Shown here in pieces: positions 54,015 through 61,742 of a stretch of 64,000 nt of DNA. The position numbers were made by a program, and so were the translations under genes. Source of the DNA: Streptomyces dengpaensis (GTDB lineage Bacteria > Actinomycetota > Actinomycetes > Streptomycetales > Streptomycetaceae); NCBI RefSeq assembly GCF_002946835.1, contig NZ_CP026652.1, forward strand, positions 4,216,001-4,280,000. Reading direction: 5' to 3'. Position 1 is the first letter of the stretch; the number at the start of each line of letters is the position of its first letter. The notes beneath the pieces are model-generated. The model made no database searches. It had not been told where the DNA came from and was given only the letters and a program-made list of their open reading frames with translations.

Positions 54015-54541
54015 CCACGACCGCCCTCGAGGACGAACTGCGCAGGCTGGCGGGGTCCGTGCCCGATCCCGAGCTGCCCGTGCTCACCCTGGAGGAACTC
54101 GGCGTCCTGCGCGCCGTGCACGTCCACGGAGCGGACGCGGTCGAGGTCGAGCTGACCCCGACGTACACCGGCTGTCCTGCTATCGAGGCGATGTCCGTGG
54201 ACATCGAGCGGGTGCTGCACGAGCACGGCATACGGGAGGTGTCCGTGCGTACGGTGCTCAGTCCCGCCTGGTCGACGGACGACATCTCGGACGAAGGACG
54301 CCGCAAGCTGCGGGAGTTCGGGATAGCTCCTCCGCGCGGCGGGCGTCCGGCGGGCCCCGTGACGGTCGAGCTGGGGCCGACCCGGACGGTCACCGCCGAG
54401 CCGGAGGGGGAACCCGTGCGCTGCCCGAACTGCGGATCGGCCGACACCGAGTTGCTCAGCCGTTTCTCCTCCACCGCGTGCAAGGCGCTGCGCCGCTGTC
54501 TGTCCTGCCGTGAACCGTTCGACCACTTCAAGGAGTTGTGA
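54008..54541 (+). CDS. paaD: PaaD, DUF59/zinc-ribbon accessory protein of the epoxidase
   Basis: The 177-residue product has an N-terminal DUF59 (MIP18-like) domain (about 5-90; VPDPELPVLTLEELGVLRAV, LTPTYTGCPAIEAMSVDIE) and a C-terminal zinc ribbon of four cysteines (RCPNCGSAD...ACKALRRCLSCREPFDHF). PaaD is thought to help insert or mature the metal centres of the epoxidase or reductase. The ATG at 54008 overlaps the end of paaC by seven bases. The stop overlaps the paaE start (TGATG). Confidence 0.95.
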   Translation: MVTTTALEDELRRLAGSVPDPELPVLTLEELGVLRAVHVHGADAVEVELTPTYTGCPAIEAMSVDIERVLHEHGIREVSVRTVLSPAWSTDDISDEGRRKLREFGIAPPRGGRPAGPVTVELGPTRTVTAEPEGEPVRCPNCGSADTELLSRFSSTACKALRRCLSCREPFDHFKEL

Positions 54542-55605
54542 TGGCCCGCTTCCACCCGCTCCCGGTGGCCGCGGTCGACCGGCTCACCGACGACTCCGTG
54601 GCCCTGACCTTCACGGTGCCGGCGGAACTGCGCGAGGAGTACCGGTACGCGCCCGGCCAGCACCTCGCGCTGCGCCGCACGGTCGACGGCACGGAAATAC
54701 GCCGTACGTACTCCATCTGCTCCCCGGCACCCGCCCCCGGCGACGAGGGCCCGGCAACGCTGAGGGTCGGGGTGCGCCTGGTCGAGAGTGGCGCGTTCTC
54801 GACGTACGCACTCAAGGAGATCGCGGTCGGCGACGAGGTGGAGGTGATGACGCCGGCGGGTCGGTTCACGCTCGAACCCGCGGCCGGGCTGTACGCGGCC
54901 GTGGTGGGCGGCAGCGGAATCACCCCGGTGTTGTCGATCGTCTCGACGCTGCTGGCTCGTGAGCCGGAGGCGAGGTTCTGCCTGATACGCAGCGACCGGA
55001 CGGCGGCCTCGACGATGTTCCTGGACGAGGTCGCCGACCTCAAGGACCGCTTTCCCGAGCGGTTCCAGCTGGTGACGGTGCTCTCCCGGGAGGAACAGCA
55101 GGCGGGGCTGCCCACCGGGCGACTCGGCCAGGAGCGGCTCACCGGCCTGCTTCCGGCGTTGCTGCCCGTGGACCGGGTGGCGGGGTGGTTCCTGTGCGGG
55201 CCGTTCGGTCTGGTGCAGGGGGCGGAGCGGGCGCTGCGCGGGCTCGGCGTGGCGCGGAAGCGGATCCACGAGGAGATCTTCCATGTGGACGCGGGGGCCG
55301 CGACAGCTGCCGCCGTACCGGCTCCCGCGCACAGCACGGTGACCGCCCGGCTCGACGGACGCGGCGGGACCTGGCCCGTCCACGACGGTGAGTCGCTCCT
55401 GGAGGCCGTACTGCGCAACCGGCCGGACGCGCCGTACGCCTGCAAGGGCGGCGTGTGCGGAACCTGCCGCGCCTTCCTGGTCTCGGGCGAGGTGCGGATG
55501 GACCGCAACTTCGCGCTGGAACCGGAGGAGACGGAGGCCGGGTACGTACTGGCCTGTCAGTCGCATCCGGCCACAGAGAAGGTGGAGTTGGACTTCGACC
55601 GGTAG
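54541..55605 (+). CDS. paaE: Phenylacetyl-CoA epoxidase reductase PaaE
   Basis: This 354-residue iron-sulfur flavoprotein passes electrons from NADPH to PaaA. It has an FAD domain (about 1-105; EIRRTYSICSPAP), a NAD(P) domain (about 110-235; AAVVGGSGITPVLSIVSTLL; GWFLCGPFGLVQG) and a C-terminal plant-type 2Fe-2S ferredoxin domain with CKGGVCGTC and a fourth Cys in LACQSHP. The ATG at 54541 is chosen over the GTG at 54538 because AAGGAG is then at better spacing. It is last gene of the paaABCDE operon. Confidence 0.96.
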   Translation: MARFHPLPVAAVDRLTDDSVALTFTVPAELREEYRYAPGQHLALRRTVDGTEIRRTYSICSPAPAPGDEGPATLRVGVRLVESGAFSTYALKEIAVGDEVEVMTPAGRFTLEPAAGLYAAVVGGSGITPVLSIVSTLLAREPEARFCLIRSDRTAASTMFLDEVADLKDRFPERFQLVTVLSREEQQAGLPTGRLGQERLTGLLPALLPVDRVAGWFLCGPFGLVQGAERALRGLGVARKRIHEEIFHVDAGAATAAAVPAPAHSTVTARLDGRGGTWPVHDGESLLEAVLRNRPDAPYACKGGVCGTCRAFLVSGEVRMDRNFALEPEETEAGYVLACQSHPATEKVELDFDR

Positions 55606-55665
55606 GCCGTGGGCGATGGCTGGACCATGGCCGACCGTTCCCTTCTCGTGGAACTTGTTCTATCT

Positions 55666-55678
55666 TGACGCTCCGTCA
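55666..55678. promoter_or_regulatory. TGACG palindrome upstream of an acyl-CoA dehydrogenase gene
   Basis: TGACGCTCCGTCA has perfect arms TGACG and CGTCA around CTC, with a TTGACG hexamer in its left half (55665-55670), 55 bp before the start codon. This type of palindrome is a candidate TetR operator. The regulator is not known. Confidence 0.5.
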
Positions 55679-55732
55679 GATCAGGCGCCCCGCCTGGTCG
55701 GTGGGCCGGTGCGTGCGTGGGAGGACAGGATC

Positions 55733-56866
55733 GTGGACTTCACCTTCACCGAGGAGCAGCAGGCGGCGGTCGAGGCGGCGAAGGCGGTGTTCGCCGGGGT
55801 CGCGCCGGACGGGGTGCCCAGCCCCGCGCTCAGCCCCGGCGCCGTAGCCGAGGACTTCGACCGGGCACTGTGGGCGAGGCTCGCCGACGCGGACCTGCTG
55901 AGCCTGCTGCTCGACACGGAGTACGGCGGGGCGGGGCTCGACGCGGTCGCGCTGTGCCTGGTGCTGCGCGAATCGGCGAAGGTGCTGGCGCGGGTGCCGC
56001 TGCTGGAGAGCAGCGCGGCGGCGGTGGCCGTGCAGACGTACGGCGGCCAGGAGTTGAAGGAGGAGCTGCTCGCCCGGGCGGGCCGGGGTGAGCTCGTGCT
56101 GACCGTCGCCGCCCACGGCCGGACCGGCCACGACCCGGCCGAACGCGCCGTGACCGCACGGCAGGACGGTGACGTATGGGTGCTGGACGGCGTGCAGACC
56201 ACGGTTCCCTGGGCGCACAACGCCGACTTCACCGTCGTACCGGCGCACACGGAGGCCGGCCGGAGCGTCCTCGCCCTGGTCCCCCGCGTCCACCAAGGGG
56301 TCCTGCTCGCCGAGCAGATCTCCACCACTGGTGAACGGTTCGGGGAGTTGCGTCTGGAGTCCGCGCGGATCGCCGCCCGGGATGTCATCGACGCGGAGGG
56401 GGCGTGGGAGTGGCTGCGCGAGCTGCTGGCCACCGGGACATGTGCGCTGGCGCTCGGGCTCGGGGAGGGCGTGCTCGGGATGACGAGTGAGTACACCAGC
56501 AAGCGGGAGCAGTTCGGGTTCCCGGTCGCCACGTTCCAGGCGGTCGCCGTGCAGGCCGCCGACCGCTATATCGACCTGCGCGCGATGGAGGCGACGCTGT
56601 GGCAGGCCGCGTGGCGGATCAGTACGGGGGCGGGGGGTGCGCTGCCGGCGTCCGGGGACGTGGCCGTCGCCAAGATCTGGGCATCGGAGGGGGTACGGCG
56701 GGTCGTGCAGACCGCGCAGCATCTGCACGGGGGGTTCGGTGCCGACGTCGACTACCCCCTGCACCGGTACCACGCCTGGGCCAAACAGCTGGAGCTGTCC
56801 CTCGGACCGGCGCCGGCACACGAGGAGGCACTGGGGGACCTGCTGGCGACACATCAGCTGGGCTAG
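55733..56866 (+). CDS. Acyl-CoA dehydrogenase family protein
   Basis: This 377-residue flavoenzyme-like protein starts VDFTFTEEQQAAVEAAKAVF (GTG at 55733, GAGGA upstream) and has the ACAD core (EYGGAGLDAVALCLVLRE, TSEYTSKREQFGFPVATFQAVAVQAADRY, HLHGGFGADVDYPLHRYHAWAKQ). The usual catalytic Glu region (YEGT) is missing; in this subfamily the C-terminal HGG-G-DYPLHRY text is found instead, so it resembles partner or non-canonical subunits of alpha2beta2 dehydrogenases. It could serve phenylacetate or sterol-type side chains. The last codons are duplicated downstream. Confidence 0.85.
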   Translation: MDFTFTEEQQAAVEAAKAVFAGVAPDGVPSPALSPGAVAEDFDRALWARLADADLLSLLLDTEYGGAGLDAVALCLVLRESAKVLARVPLLESSAAAVAVQTYGGQELKEELLARAGRGELVLTVAAHGRTGHDPAERAVTARQDGDVWVLDGVQTTVPWAHNADFTVVPAHTEAGRSVLALVPRVHQGVLLAEQISTTGERFGELRLESARIAARDVIDAEGAWEWLRELLATGTCALALGLGEGVLGMTSEYTSKREQFGFPVATFQAVAVQAADRYIDLRAMEATLWQAAWRISTGAGGALPASGDVAVAKIWASEGVRRVVQTAQHLHGGFGADVDYPLHRYHAWAKQLELSLGPAPAHEEALGDLLATHQLG

Positions 56867-56985
56867 ACACCGAGCCCGCGGCACATCAGCTGGGTTGAGC
56901 GTGCCGCACGCTGACCATTCGATGGGGCGCACGCTGACCATCCGCTGGGCTGGCGTGGCGCACGCCGCATCCGCTGGGCCAGGCG
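56849..56985 (+). repeat. Degenerate repeats starting at the dehydrogenase stop
   Basis: ACATCAGCTGGGCTAGAC (56851-56868, with the TAG stop at 56864-56866) recurs as ACATCAGCTGGGTTGAGC (56883-56900). More diverged copies (ACCATTCGATGGG, ACCATCCGCTGGGCTGG, GCATCCGCTGGGCCAGG) follow. The rest of the gap to 57148 holds no gene. Confidence 0.7.
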
Positions 56986-57091
56986 CCGAACCCGCGGCGG
57001 GCTTGCCGGGCTGAAGGCCAGGCCACGGTGTCTCCGCCGAGCTGAAGGCCGAGGCGTGTGTCCCCCGGGCTGATCGTCACGCCGGTGGACG

Positions 57092-57115
57092 GAGCCCGCG
57101 TCAGCGCGCGGGCTC
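57092..57115 (-). terminator. Hairpin after the rhodanese gene
   Basis: Perfect 9-bp arms GAGCCCGCG (57092-57100) and CGCGGGCTC (57107-57115) lie about 35 bp past the stop of the minus-strand rhodanese gene. Confidence 0.7.
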
Positions 57116-57148
57116 GCGCTCGCCCTGGCTGTCAGGGCCCGTCCTGAT

Positions 57149-57496
57149 CTACAGCACGAAGCCCGGCTGGCCCTTGGCGTCCACGACAGGGCGGCCGGTG
57201 GCTGCCCAGGCCTGCATGCCGCCGTCCACGTTCACGGCGTCGATGCCCTGCTGGACCAGATACATCGTGACCTGGGCCGAACGGCCACCGGAGCGGCAGA
57301 TCACGTGGACCCGGCCGTCCTGCGGGGCGGCCTCGGTCAGCTCTCCGTAGCGGGCGACGAACTCACTGATGGGGATGTGCAGCGCCCCGTCGGCATGACC
57401 TGCCTCCCACTCGTCGTCCTCCCGGACATCCAGCAGGAAGTCTCCTTCCGTGAAATCTCCGACCCCGACCGTGGGCACACCAGCTCCGAAACTCAT
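57149..57496 (-). CDS. Single-domain rhodanese
   Basis: This 115-residue cytosolic sulfurtransferase-fold protein has FLLDVREDDEWEAGHADGALHIP at the start, the active-site Cys in the loop CRSGGRS, and the usual end GGMQAWAATGRPV. It binds persulfide sulfur and may deliver it or act in sulfide or cyanide detoxification; the acceptor is unknown. It is transcribed alone or with the following J-domain gene's neighbour, and no partner in sulfur metabolism is adjacent. Confidence 0.92.
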   Translation of the reverse strand: MSFGAGVPTVGVGDFTEGDFLLDVREDDEWEAGHADGALHIPISEFVARYGELTEAAPQDGRVHVICRSGGRSAQVTMYLVQQGIDAVNVDGGMQAWAATGRPVVDAKGQPGFVL

Positions 57497-57616
57497 GCCT
57501 CCGACGCTACCTGATGGCCCCGGCAGCCCGATCCCCGTCGGGGGCTCACGAGCGCCAGAGACCTCAGGGGCCTCAAAGATCTCAAAGGTCCCAGAGGACT
57601 CGGAGCCTCCAGAGCC

Positions 57617-58624
57617 TCAGCAAGCCCGGCCGATCAGCTCCGCCAGCTCGGCCTCGCGCTCGTCGACCTGGGCCAGCAGCTGGTCGGCGATCTCCTCCAG
57701 GAGGCGATCCGGGTCGTCCGGGGCCAGCTTGAGCATCGCGCCGATGGCGCTCTCCTCCAGTTCGCGGGCGACGAAAGCGAGCATTTCCTTGCGCTGGGCG
57801 AGCCACTCGAGGCGGGCGTAGAGCTCCTCACTGCGGCTCGGCTTCCATTCCTCGGGCACGGGCCCCGCGGCCCACTCCTCGGCGAGCTCCCGTAGCAGTG
57901 CCTCGTCGCCCCGGCCGTACGCGGCGTTGACCCGGGCGATGAACTCGTCGCGCCGCTTGCGCTCGTTCTCGTCCTGCGCCAGATCCGGGTGGGCCTTGCG
58001 GGCAAGCTCACGGTAGAGCTTGCGGGCCCCTTCGCTGGGGCGCACGCGCTGCGGGGGCCGTACAGGCTGCTCCGTGAGCATCGCCACGGCCTCCGGGAAC
58101 AGGCCCTCGGAGTCCATCCAGCCGTGGAACAGCTCCTCGACGCCGGGCATGGGCATGACGCGCGCCCGTGCCTCGTGCGCCTTGCGTATGTCCTCCGGGT
58201 CACCGGTGCGCGCGGCGCGCGCCTCGGCGATCTGGGCCTCCAGCTCATCGAGCCGGGAGTACATCGGCCCGAGCTTCTGGTGGTGCAGCCGCGAGAAATT
58301 GTCGACCTCGACCCGGAAGGTCTCCACGGCGATCTCGAACTCGATCAACGCCTGCTCGGCGGCTCGCACAGCCCGCTCCAACCGCTCTTCCGGCCGGGGC
58401 GCACCCTCGGTGTCCGCGGGCTGGGGGATCTCCCCGTCGGGCGCCGTCACCGAGGGCGTCTCACCCTCTGGTGCCGTCTCCGAGGACGAACCGCCCGCGG
58501 GCGCCGTCACCGAGGAATCCGCCGCGACGGACTCCTCCGCTTCGCCCTGCAGGGCACCGGACTGCTCCGGAACCCCCTCATCGGTGGGCTCGGACTGGCT
58601 CTGCTCGGCTTCCGGCGTCGTCAC
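57617..58624 (-). CDS. J-domain (DnaJ-like) protein
   Basis: The 335-residue product has an acidic, disordered N-terminus (about 1-85, rich in Glu, Ser, Thr, Pro), a long coiled coil (about 90-165, LERAVRAAEQALIEFEIAVETF), then a J domain (about 190-250) with the diagnostic HPD at about residue 212 (LARKAHPDLAQDENE), and a helical, acidic C-terminus (about 250-335). It probably recruits a DnaK to a specific client. The GTG at 58624 gives a sensible N-terminus; the frame stays open to 58846 only through repeat DNA. Confidence 0.85.
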   Translation of the reverse strand: MTTPEAEQSQSEPTDEGVPEQSGALQGEAEESVAADSSVTAPAGGSSSETAPEGETPSVTAPDGEIPQPADTEGAPRPEERLERAVRAAEQALIEFEIAVETFRVEVDNFSRLHHQKLGPMYSRLDELEAQIAEARAARTGDPEDIRKAHEARARVMPMPGVEELFHGWMDSEGLFPEAVAMLTEQPVRPPQRVRPSEGARKLYRELARKAHPDLAQDENERKRRDEFIARVNAAYGRGDEALLRELAEEWAAGPVPEEWKPSRSEELYARLEWLAQRKEMLAFVARELEESAIGAMLKLAPDDPDRLLEEIADQLLAQVDEREAELAELIGRAC

Positions 58625-58689
58625 CTGACCAGCGTAGGCCACGGGTCGGTGCGGCTCGCGGCCTTCCCCACCGCTACGGCCACCTGACC

Positions 58690-58790
58690 GGCGGTGACAG
58701 GCCATCCGCCCGACCACGACACAACATCCACCCAACCGCGACACAACATCCACCCGGCGGCACAACATCCACCCGGCCGCGACTAGGCAT
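58690..58790. repeat. Four or five 20-22 bp degenerate repeats
   Basis: The core GACACAACATCCACCC recurs at about 58718, 58740 and 58760, with more diverged copies on both sides (GCCATCCGCCC; GACTAGGCATCTGCCCC). The tract lies upstream of the J-domain gene. Confidence 0.7.
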
Positions 58791-58805
58791 CTGCCCCGGC
58801 GGCTC

Positions 58806-58870
58806 CGCCGAAGCACCGGCTCGCGAAGCACCGGCTCGCCCAGCACCGGTTCGCCCAGCCCCCGACCTCA
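58806..58870 (-). repeat. 15-bp repeats after the DUF2252 gene stop
   Basis: Plus-strand units GAAGCACCGGCTCGC, GAAGCACCGGCTCGC, CCAGCACCGGTTCGC and a longer diverged unit that reaches the TGA stop (58870-58868) of the minus-strand gene. The first two are identical. Confidence 0.75.
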
Positions 58871-60304
58871 CACCCCCACGTCCGCAGCCACCCGTCCCTC
58901 CCTGACCGCGGCCGCCAGCTCCGCGTGGTCCGCCTCCGTCCGGTCGGCGTACTCGACGGCGAAGGACGCAATGGCCTCGTCCAGTTCCTCGTTCTTGCCG
59001 CAGTAGCCGGAGATGAGGCGCGGGTCGGCGCTGTGGGCGTGGGCGCGGGCCAGCAGGGCACCGGTCATGCGGGCGTAGTCGTCGATGTGGTCGGCGGCGA
59101 GGGCGGCGGGGTCGACGCTGCCCTTGCGGTTGCGGAACTGGCGTACCTGGAAGGGCCGGCCGTCGACCGAGGTCCAGCCGAGCAGGATGTCGCTGACGAC
59201 CTGCATGCGCTTCTGGCCGAGGACCACGCGCCGGCCCTCGTGCGGCACGTCGGGGATCGCGTGCCCGGCGGTCGCCAGGTGCGGGATCAGCGCCGAGGCG
59301 CGGGCCTCCTTCACCTGGAGGACGAGGGCTTCGCCGCGGTGGTCCAGGAGCAGCACGACGTACGAGCGGGTGCCCACGCTGCCGGTGCCCACGAGGCGGA
59401 AGGCGACGTCGTGGACCGCATACCGCGCGAGGAGCGGGAGGCGGTCCTCCGAGAGAGTCATCAGGTAGTGCTCCAGTGACGCCGCGACCCCGGCCGCCTC
59501 GGCGTCGGGAATCCGGCGCAGCACCGGCGGCGCGTCCACGAAACGGCGGCCGCCGCCATCCACCGCCTCCGTCGACTTCTCGGCGAACCGCCCACTGGTG
59601 TTGGCCCGCGCCTTCTCCGAGACCCGCTCCAGTGTGCCGAGCAGATCGTGGGCGTCGGTGTGGGAGACGAGTTCCTCGTCCGCGATCGCGTTCCACGCGT
59701 CCAGTGCCGGCAGCTTGGCCAGCAGGCGCATGGTGCGGCGGTACGCGCCCACCGTGTCGTACGCGGCCGCCCGGCACGTGTCCTCGTCCGCCCCGGCCTC
59801 CCGGCCCGCGAGCACCAGCGAGGTGGCGAGCCGCTTGAGGTCCCACTCCCAGGGGCCGTGCACCGTCTCGTCGAAGTCGTTCAGATCGATGACGAGGCCG
59901 CCGCGCGCGTCCCCGTACAGGCCGAAGTTCGCCGCGTGCGCGTCTCCGCAGATCTGGGTATCGATGCCGGTCGCGGGGGTGCGCGCGAGGTCGTACGCCA
60001 TGAGGCCCACCGAACCGCGCAGGAAGGCGAAGGGCGTGGCGGCCATCCTGCCGACCCGTATCGGGGTGAGCTCGGGGATACGGCCGCGGTTGGACTCCTC
60101 GACGGCGGTCACCGCGTCCGGCCGGCCGGCGTCGACCAGCAGCTCGGCGTGCGCGCCGCGCGGCACCCGCCCGCGCAGGGCCTTCCCCTCTTCCTTGGGC
60201 GAGCCCTGCGGGGGCCAGACAGCGAATCCCGGCACCGCGAATCCCCGTACCCCCAAAGCCCTGGGCGCCTGCTGTGCCTCAACCGCTGTCCCGAGCTCGG
60301 TCAC
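58868..60304 (-). CDS. DUF2252 family protein (kinase-like fold)
   Basis: This 478-residue soluble protein of the DUF2252 family has the conserved segments FLRGSVGLMAYDLA, the kinase-like catalytic text ICGDAHAANFGLYGD and VIDLNDFDETVHGPWEWDLKRLATSLV, and QVKEARASAL further on. The GDxHxxN and NDFD pattern resembles aminoglycoside phosphotransferase active sites, so a small-molecule or protein kinase activity is likely but not shown. The start is the GTG at 60304 with GGAGG upstream. Two perfect DnaA boxes lie about 80-130 bp upstream. Confidence 0.85.
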   Translation of the reverse strand: MTELGTAVEAQQAPRALGVRGFAVPGFAVWPPQGSPKEEGKALRGRVPRGAHAELLVDAGRPDAVTAVEESNRGRIPELTPIRVGRMAATPFAFLRGSVGLMAYDLARTPATGIDTQICGDAHAANFGLYGDARGGLVIDLNDFDETVHGPWEWDLKRLATSLVLAGREAGADEDTCRAAAYDTVGAYRRTMRLLAKLPALDAWNAIADEELVSHTDAHDLLGTLERVSEKARANTSGRFAEKSTEAVDGGGRRFVDAPPVLRRIPDAEAAGVAASLEHYLMTLSEDRLPLLARYAVHDVAFRLVGTGSVGTRSYVVLLLDHRGEALVLQVKEARASALIPHLATAGHAIPDVPHEGRRVVLGQKRMQVVSDILLGWTSVDGRPFQVRQFRNRKGSVDPAALAADHIDDYARMTGALLARAHAHSADPRLISGYCGKNEELDEAIASFAVEYADRTEADHAELAAAVREGRVAADVGV

Positions 60305-60381
60305 TGCGACCGCCTCCCCCGTGCACGAACAACATCAACTCGTGCCGACCGTACAGCGGGTCACCGCAACGCGTCAGACCC

Positions 60382-60432
60382 TGTGGACAACTTGGCGACC
60401 TCGGCGCCTGGCACCCCGACACCTGTGGACAA
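60382..60432 (-). promoter_or_regulatory. Two direct-repeat consensus DnaA boxes
   Basis: TGTGGACAA at 60382-60390 and 60424-60432 are both exact complements of TTGTCCACA, the preferred Streptomyces DnaA box, in the same orientation 42 bp apart. CTGTGGACAACTT is shared by both. They are in the 168-bp gap between the HxlR gene and the DUF2252 gene. Confidence 0.8.
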
Positions 60433-60472
60433 CTTCACGGTCACAGCAGAAGGCAGGTGCGTCGGGCGGGCA

Positions 60473-60832
60473 CTACCTCGGGCACGGCCCCGCCTCTGGC
60501 AGATACATCTCCGCCCAGGACCCAAGTTCCTTGAGCGCGGGCTCGAGCGCGGCGCCCGCCTCCGTCAGGCGGTACGCGACCCGCAGCGGGGGGCCTTCGT
60601 CGACCTCGCGCACGACCAGTCCCGCCGCGCCGAGTTCGGTGAGCCGGTCCGAGAGCATCCGTTCGCTGATGCCGGGGATCGCCCTGCGCAGCTCGGCGAA
60701 GTGGACAGGGCGTTGCAGCAGAACGGCCACGACCAGGCCCGTCCAGCGCTTTCCCAGCAGTTGAAAGACCCGGGTGATGCCGTCACCGACCTGTTGGCAC
60801 GGCCCCACGTCGTGGCTTCCCCATTCCGGCAT
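60473..60832 (-). CDS. HxlR/DUF24-family redox-sensing regulator
   Basis: The 119-residue winged-helix regulator has the HxlR pattern ITRVFQLLGKRWTGLVVAVL, FAELRRAIPGISERMLSDRLTELGAAGLV and a beta wing. Cys12 (DVGPCQQV) is at the conserved N-terminal position used for thiol switching in YodB, HypR and QorR. YodB represses an azoreductase gene in Bacillus, and here an azoreductase gene is divergent 141 bp away. So a quinone- or electrophile-responsive repressor is the best guess. The ATG is at 60832. An AT-rich region lies between the genes. Confidence 0.9.
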   Translation of the reverse strand: MPEWGSHDVGPCQQVGDGITRVFQLLGKRWTGLVVAVLLQRPVHFAELRRAIPGISERMLSDRLTELGAAGLVVREVDEGPPLRVAYRLTEAGAALEPALKELGSWAEMYLPEAGPCPR

Positions 60833-60865
60833 GGGTCCAGGGTACTGCCCCTCCTTGCGCGAGAT

Positions 60866-60905
60866 GAAAAAAAGTAAGTAGCTGTGTTATCTATAGTCGA
60901 GTACA
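60866..60905. promoter_or_regulatory. AT-rich divergent operator/promoter region
   Basis: This stands out from the GC-rich surroundings, with AGTAAGTAG, then TATAGT (60892-60897, a likely -10 for the azoreductase gene) and AGTAC. Repeated AGTA half-sites suit an HxlR repressor, but the exact operator is not defined. Confidence 0.5.
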
Positions 60906-60973
60906 AAACAGAAGCCCAGCCCCCGGGCTTGGCTTCCCCGACCCCGCAAACCCCCACCTACCTGGAGAACCCG

Positions 60974-61627
60974 ATGGCCACCCTCCTCCACATCGACTCG
61001 TCCGTGTTCCCGGGCTCCGCCTCCGCCTCCCGCGCGGTGACGGACACCTTCCGCAAGGCCTGGCAGGAGCAGCACCCGGAGGGCACGGTGATCTACCGCG
61101 ACCTCGCCACGAACCCCGTGCCGCACATCAACGCCGACGCCCACACCGCCGGTTTCGCCGCCCCGGACGCCCACACCCCGGAGCAGGCCGCCGCATTCGC
61201 CGAGCGCGTGAGGCTCATCGAGGAGCTGGAGGCGGCGGACGCGATCCTGATCGGCGCCCCCATGTACAACTACGCGATCCCGTCGACCCTCAAGGCGTGG
61301 CTGGACAACGTGATCCTGATGGGCCGCACCGCCATGACCGAGGAGTCGAAGGTGAAGGGCACCCCGGTCACCGTCGTCGCCAGCCGCGGCGGCTCCTACG
61401 CGCCGGGCACCCCGCGCGAGCCCTACGAGTACGTGCAGAACTACCTGGAGGCGACCCTGCGCGACACCCTCGCCCTGGACCTCGACTTCATCGTCCCGGA
61501 GCTCACGATGGCGCCGCACAACCCGGCGATGTCCGAGCTGGTCCCCCTCTTCGAGGCATCCCGCACCAAGGCCCTCGACGACGCGGCCGTCAAGGCCAAG
61601 GAGCTCGCCGAGCGCTTCGCCGCGTAA
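60974..61627 (+). CDS. azoR: FMN-dependent NADH-azoreductase
   Basis: This 217-residue flavodoxin-like reductase handles quinones and azo compounds in the cytosol. It has the phosphate-binding start LLHIDSSVFPGSASASRAV, the flavin loop PMYNYAIPSTLKAWLDNVI and ASRGGSYAPGTPREPYEYV. The ATG at 60974 has GGAGA seven bases upstream; the earlier frame is leader. It is divergent from the HxlR regulator. The last 20 bp of the gene (AERFAA and TAA) are repeated three times downstream. Confidence 0.93.
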   Translation: MATLLHIDSSVFPGSASASRAVTDTFRKAWQEQHPEGTVIYRDLATNPVPHINADAHTAGFAAPDAHTPEQAAAFAERVRLIEELEAADAILIGAPMYNYAIPSTLKAWLDNVILMGRTAMTEESKVKGTPVTVVASRGGSYAPGTPREPYEYVQNYLEATLRDTLALDLDFIVPELTMAPHNPAMSELVPLFEASRTKALDDAAVKAKELAERFAA

Positions 61628-61687
61628 CCGAACAGGTCACGGCGTAACCGAGCGCGTCGGCGCGTAACCGAGCGCGTCACCAGGCAA
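61608..61687 (+). repeat. Four exact-period 20-bp repeats beginning inside the azoR end
   Basis: Units 61608-61627, 61628-61647, 61648-61667 and 61668-61687. The first, CCGAGCGCTTCGCCGCGTAA, is the end of azoR including the stop; the second and third also end in TAA, the fourth in CAA. As 20 is not a multiple of three, the three TAA fall in all three reading frames. Confidence 0.92.
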
Positions 61688-61742
61688 CCGACCGACTCGC
61701 CCCGCTGCTCCTGCCCCAGGCGACCCCGCCGTGTGACTGTCC

